Shown here piece by piece: positions 4,807 through 7,551 of a stretch of DNA of 7,551 bases (its first letter is position 1; each line of letters opens with the position of its first letter). The notes below the pieces were generated by a model. It was given only the letters and a program-made list of their open reading frames with translations, did no database searches and was not told where the DNA came from. The translations under genes and the position numbers were made by a program. The stretch comes from Chlamydiota bacterium (lineage in GTDB: Bacteria > Auribacterota > UBA3054 > B51-G9), in assembly GCA_003648225.1 (NCBI GenBank), contig QMOL01000139.1, positions 1 through 7,551 of the forward strand, written 5' to 3'.

Positions 4807-5220
4807 ATGAAATCCAAAACTGAATATTTATGGTTTAACACAACCAAACATCGTGAGTATATAAACATCACTCATGAAGTGGAAAAAATCGTTTGCGACA
4901 GCGAAATCCAAGAAGGTTTCGTCTTGGTTTCCGCTATGCATATTACCGCAGGTGTTTATGTTAACGATGCCGAAAGCGGTTTAATTCAGGACATTGATGA
5001 ATGGCTGGAAAGACTCGCTCCTTATCGCGATGGTTATCAACATCATCGCACCGGAGAAACGAACGGTGACAGTCATTTAAAAAATCTGCTGATAGGGCAC
5101 GAAGTCATTGTTCCCATAACCAACGGCCGATTGGATTTAGGACCATGGCAACAGATTTATTATGCTGAATTTGACGGACAACGTAGAAAGCGACTTGTCA
5201 TAAAAGCCATAGGTGAGTAA
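4807..5220 (+). CDS. yjbQ: YjbQ/UPF0047 family protein, possible secondary thiamin-phosphate synthase
   Basis: The 137-residue protein matches the usual length of about 138 for this single-domain beta-rich family, which is cytosolic and forms oligomers. Motifs seen are SAMHITAGVYVNDAE (42-56, with His45), HHRTGE (79-84), NGDSHLKNLLIGHE (86-99), PITNGRLDLGPWQQI (103-117) and the C-terminal EFDGQRRKR (121-129). The conserved histidines at 45, 79/80 and 90 are the likely metal or catalytic cluster. E. coli YjbQ has been reported to carry weak thiamin-phosphate synthase activity; the true cellular function of the family is unsettled. The presence of thiD on the same strand 1.6 kb upstream fits a thiamin role but does not prove it. 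The start at ATG 4807 agrees with family N-termini. No Shine-Dalgarno sequence is seen, and a hairpin ends 18 bases upstream. Confidence 0.9.
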   Translation: MKSKTEYLWFNTTKHREYINITHEVEKIVCDSEIQEGFVLVSAMHITAGVYVNDAESGLIQDIDEWLERLAPYRDGYQHHRTGETNGDSHLKNLLIGHEVIVPITNGRLDLGPWQQIYYAEFDGQRRKRLVIKAIGE

Positions 5221-5228
5221 AATAACAT

Positions 5229-5277
5229 TGTGCTTGGTGCCTGGTGCCTGGTACTTGATTATTGATTATTGATTATA
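5229..5277 (+). repeat. 7-bp tandem array with sequence drift, before glmS
   Basis: Seven contiguous 7-base units keep a strict phase. The first is TGTGCTT; GGTGCCT follows twice, then GGTACTT, then GATTATT twice, then GATTATA. The unit changes from GC-rich to AT-rich through intermediate GGTACTT without losing register. It lies between yjbQ and glmS and begins 9 bases after the yjbQ stop codon. The period differs from the 8-bp arrays near pgk and thiD. Confidence 0.75.
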
Positions 5278-5279
5278 AC

Positions 5280-5318
5280 TGTGCGATAATACGCACACGT
5301 GCCCCGCATATGTTGGGG
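5280..5318 (+). terminator. Two hairpins downstream of yjbQ, second terminator-like
   Basis: TGTGCG (5280-5285) and CGCACA (5292-5297) form a perfect 6-bp stem with a 6-base loop. CCCCG (5302-5306) and TGGGG (5314-5318) form a 5-bp stem with one wobble, followed by TTATTTC. The second could end yjbQ transcription weakly. The T-tract is short and interrupted, so the terminator call is tentative. The first hairpin shares a TGCGA-type core with palindromes at 2270 and 4772. Confidence 0.35.
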
Positions 5319-5349
5319 TTATTTCATTGGATTATTTAATTTGTACTTT

Positions 5350-5381
5350 AGTCTGTTGAGTCCGTTTAGTCTGTGACTAAA
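5350..5381 (+). repeat. 9-bp triple repeat ending in a perfect hairpin, before glmS
   Basis: Three in-phase 9-base units, AGTCTGTTG, AGTCCGTTT and AGTCTGTGA, occupy 5350-5376. The last unit forms a perfect stem-loop, TTTAGTC (5365-5371) with GACTAAA (5375-5381) around TGT. It ends 29 bases before the glmS ATG. It is not a glmS ribozyme: the upstream region is short and holds no pseudoknotted core that I can recognise. Confidence 0.65.
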
Positions 5382-5400
5382 AGAAATATAACACAAACAA

Positions 5401-5405
5401 AAGGA
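5401..5405 (+). promoter_or_regulatory. Shine-Dalgarno site of glmS
   Basis: AAGGA stands 5 bases before the glmS ATG at 5411. It supports this start, which also places the obligatory Cys at position 2 of the protein. Confidence 0.7.
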
Positions 5406-5410
5406 AAATC

Positions 5411-7273
5411 ATGTGTGGAATTATCGGGTTTATTGGAAGAACTGATGCCGCTCCCATTTTAATCGAAGGGCTTAAACGCCTCGAATATCGCGGATACGAT
5501 TCCTCAGGCATTGCGACAATATCATCCGCCGGAAAAATCGAGATCAGAAAGGAAATCGGGAAAATTGTTGAACTCGAAAAAATTATTAAACATAATCCAA
5601 TCAATGGGAAAATCGGCATCGCTCACACAAGATGGGCAACTCATGGTGGAGCAACAGTTACAAACGCTCATCCGCACATTGGTCAAACGGGAAAGATTAC
5701 GATAGTTCACAACGGCATTATTGAGAACTACGCCACATTAAAGAAGCATCTTGAAAAGGAAGGCAGAGAATTCACAACCGAAACCGATTCAGAAGTTATC
5801 GTACATCTTATTGAGCGTTATTATTTTGATACAGATAATCAGGATGATGGCTCACCACTTACCCGGCTCGAAAAAGCAGTCAGTGACACAGTAAAAATGC
5901 TTGAAGGCACCTTTGGAATCGCTGTTCTTTGCGATGAAGTTCCCGACACGATTATCGGCGCAAGAAAAGGAAGTCCACTTGTTATCGGCATAGGTAAAGA
6001 CTCGATGTTTATCGCTTCAGACATTAACGCGTTTGTAACCTACACCAAGCAGGTTATTTATCTTGACGACAATGAGATTGTTACCATCAATCGCGACACT
6101 TATCAAACCAAAAATTTCGAGAGGGCTCCTGTTTCAAAAGATATCGAAGAAATTTCCTGGGATGTCGATGAAATCGGCCGCGCGGGTTATGACCACTTTA
6201 TGCTTAAAGAAATTTGCGAACAACCCGATTCTGTTCGTAATGCCTTCATCGGTCGTCTGCTTTACGAACAAGCCACGGCAAAGCTTGGTGGATTAAAATT
6301 ATCGAACAAAGATATTCTGAATATTGATAGAATTTTAATCACCGCTTGCGGAACCGCACTGCACGCGGGAATGGTTGGAAAATATATTATAGAACAGTTG
6401 GCGGGAATTCCCGTTGAAGTTGATTTCGCCTCCGAATTCAGATACAGAAACCCTATCATCAGACCTAATACTCTCGTACTCGCTATCAGTCAGTCAGGTG
6501 AAACCGCCGACACTCTTGCCGCTCTGCGCGAAGCAAAACAAAAAGGCGCTACGGTTATGGGTATTTGTAATGTTGTTGGGAGCACTATCGCGCGGGAATG
6601 CGACGGCGGAGTATATGTTCACGCCGGTCCGGAAATAGGTGTTGCTTCAACTAAAGCTTTTACGTCGCAAGTTACTGTTATGATTCTTCTCGCAATTTAT
6701 TTTGGAAGAGTTCGCGGATTATCCCGCGATATAGCAAATAAACTTATGAAAGAAATCGAGAAATTGCCCGGCGCAATTCATGCAATTCTTGATTCCAAAG
6801 AAAAAATTAAAAAAGTCGCGGTAAAATACGCAGGCACTAAACACGCTTTCTTTATGGGAAGAAACGACCAATATCCCGTCGCTCTCGAAGGCGCGTTGAA
6901 ACTTAAAGAAATTTCTTATATTGACGCCAACGGATACCCCGCCGCGGAAATGAAACACGGTCCCATTGCACTTATTGATGAAGAGCATTTAACTGTTGCT
7001 CTCGCGCCCGACTCCCCTCTTTTAGAAAAAATGATTGCTAACATTCAGGAAATCAGAGCAAGAAACGGAAAAATTGTTACGGTTACCGACACAAAAAATC
7101 AAATGATTGAAAAATTATCTGATGATGTTATTAAAATACCAAAAGTTCATCCGGCATTAAAACCTATTCTCATGGCATTACCAATGCAGCTTTTCGCTTA
7201 TTATGTTGCTGTTGCAATGGAATGTGATGTCGATCAACCAAGAAATCTTGCAAAATCGGTGACAGTGGAATAG
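5411..7273 (+). CDS. glmS: Glutamine--fructose-6-phosphate aminotransferase (isomerizing)
   Basis: The 620-residue cytosolic enzyme makes glucosamine-6-phosphate from fructose-6-phosphate and glutamine, the entry to UDP-GlcNAc and cell-wall synthesis. The class II glutamine amidotransferase domain (about 1-240) has the nucleophile Cys2 exposed after Met removal, YRGYDSSG, HTRWATHG (72-79), Asn101-Gly102 in HNGIIENY and Asp126 in ETDSEV. Two SIS isomerase domains follow, with CGTALHAG, SQSGETADT (360 onward), GPEIGVASTKAFTSQ, Glu500, His516 in KHGP, and Lys615 in the C-terminal AKSVTVE. These three align with E. coli Glu488, His504 and Lys603 at a constant offset of 12. About 12 extra residues relative to E. 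coli probably come from the YYFDTDNQDDGSP region. The family's conserved HAE after KEISYI is DAN (505-507) here. No glmS ribozyme is seen; the gene has its own Shine-Dalgarno site. Confidence 0.98.
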   Translation: MCGIIGFIGRTDAAPILIEGLKRLEYRGYDSSGIATISSAGKIEIRKEIGKIVELEKIIKHNPINGKIGIAHTRWATHGGATVTNAHPHIGQTGKITIVHNGIIENYATLKKHLEKEGREFTTETDSEVIVHLIERYYFDTDNQDDGSPLTRLEKAVSDTVKMLEGTFGIAVLCDEVPDTIIGARKGSPLVIGIGKDSMFIASDINAFVTYTKQVIYLDDNEIVTINRDTYQTKNFERAPVSKDIEEISWDVDEIGRAGYDHFMLKEICEQPDSVRNAFIGRLLYEQATAKLGGLKLSNKDILNIDRILITACGTALHAGMVGKYIIEQLAGIPVEVDFASEFRYRNPIIRPNTLVLAISQSGETADTLAALREAKQKGATVMGICNVVGSTIARECDGGVYVHAGPEIGVASTKAFTSQVTVMILLAIYFGRVRGLSRDIANKLMKEIEKLPGAIHAILDSKEKIKKVAVKYAGTKHAFFMGRNDQYPVALEGALKLKEISYIDANGYPAAEMKHGPIALIDEEHLTVALAPDSPLLEKMIANIQEIRARNGKIVTVTDTKNQMIEKLSDDVIKIPKVHPALKPILMALPMQLFAYYVAVAMECDVDQPRNLAKSVTVE

Positions 7274-7304
7274 TTCGTAATCCATTTCCCGTTACCCGTT
7301 GAGC

Positions 7305-7323
7305 CCGGTTTCCGATAAACCGG
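7305..7323 (+). other. Perfect hairpin after glmS
   Basis: CCGGTTT (7305-7311) and AAACCGG (7317-7323) form a perfect 7-bp stem with loop CCGAT, 32 bases after the glmS stop codon. No T-run follows, so it is either a weak 3'-end element or another mini-palindrome of the kind seen between other genes. Confidence 0.6.
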
Positions 7324-7402
7324 AGAAGTATTCGATAACCGTTAATCAGAATTAAACATATTAAAAAAACTAATTATAATATCACAGACTACCCGAAACT
7401 CT

Positions 7403-7467
7403 CCGTGAGCAACGCTAGACAAGCATGCTCTTCGCGAAGTCACGGGTTTATTTTATCTTCTTTTAAT
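7403..7467 (+). terminator. Probable terminator-like structure downstream of glmS
   Basis: CCGTGA (7403-7408) pairs with TCACGG (7440-7445), enclosing the palindromes GCATGC (7423-7428) and CTTCGCGAAG (7430-7439). A T-rich tract runs from 7447 to 7467. An alternative pairing, ACCCG (7391-7395) with CGGGT (7443-7447), would compete with the outer stem. The hairpin plus T-rich tail suggests transcription termination for glmS, though the tract contains A and C interruptions. No gene is seen from 7274 to the end of the window. Confidence 0.45.
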
Positions 7468-7493
7468 TTCGTGCAAATTTGTGTAATCCGTGT
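7465..7493 (+). repeat. Short degenerate 9-10-base repeat
   Basis: AATTTCGTGC, AAATTTGTGT and AATCCGTGT stand in a row, three related units of 9-10 bases sharing AAT...GTG. It is weaker than the other arrays in the window and could be coincidental, but it lies in the same kind of non-coding position. Confidence 0.4.
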
Positions 7494-7551
7494 CTAAATA
7501 TTTTAAAAAATTCTTCCCTTTCTTAAATTGGATCGGTGAAATTAAAAATCC

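Noticed and set aside
5221..5410. Possible glmS ribozyme upstream of glmS
   Set aside because: The gap is 190 bases and mostly tandem repeats and small hairpins, with no recognisable ribozyme core. The ribozyme is known mainly from Firmicutes-type bacteria.

Overview
The window is ordinary bacterial chromosome carrying seven protein genes, most of them housekeeping. In order they are: the 3' part of a glyceraldehyde-3-phosphate dehydrogenase gene (gap), a complete phosphoglycerate kinase gene (pgk), a hydroxymethylpyrimidine(-phosphate) kinase gene (thiD), a small STAS-domain gene on the minus strand, a membrane-anchored SUMF1/FGE-fold protein, a YjbQ-family protein and a complete glmS. No phage, transposase, CRISPR array, rRNA or tRNA was seen. 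The DNA is moderately AT-rich. Several genes lack a Shine-Dalgarno sequence, and GlmS has a Bacteroidetes-like GYPAAEMKHGPIALID block. Together with the repeat-decorated intergenic DNA this suggests a member of the Bacteroidota/Ignavibacteria (FCB) side of the tree. That placement is inference, not proof.

Layout. Positions 1-2202 hold the glycolytic pair gap-pgk. thiD follows at 2391-3176 and ends tail to tail with the STAS gene (3254-3550, minus). The STAS gene and the SUMF1-fold gene (3653-4555, plus) are divergent and share a roughly 100-bp region containing two overlapping sigma70-like promoters. yjbQ (4807-5220) and glmS (5411-7273) follow on the plus strand. The last 278 bases hold hairpins and a probable terminator but no gene.

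Function. gap and pgk are consecutive steps of lower glycolysis. ThiD and YjbQ both bear on thiamin: ThiD makes HMP pyrophosphate, and YjbQ relatives have been credited with a weak thiamin-phosphate synthase activity. GlmS commits fructose-6-phosphate to amino-sugar and cell-wall synthesis. The STAS protein is probably a partner-switch type regulator whose partners are not in view. The SUMF1-fold protein lacks the cysteine pair of true formylglycine-generating enzymes and is probably structural or ligand-binding.

The most unusual content is intergenic. Each of the four gaps between co-directional plus-strand genes is filled with short degenerate tandem arrays (period 8 before pgk and thiD; periods 7 and 9 before glmS) and/or with many different small perfect or near-perfect palindromes. 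These run up to within 9-29 bases of the next start codon. The convergent gap and the divergent promoter gap do not carry them. Two of the gaps (gap-pgk and pgk-thiD) share one architecture: a run of GGATTNNN units followed by a run of the reverse-complement ATCCANTA units. I cannot assign a function to these elements, but they are the part of this window most worth pursuing.
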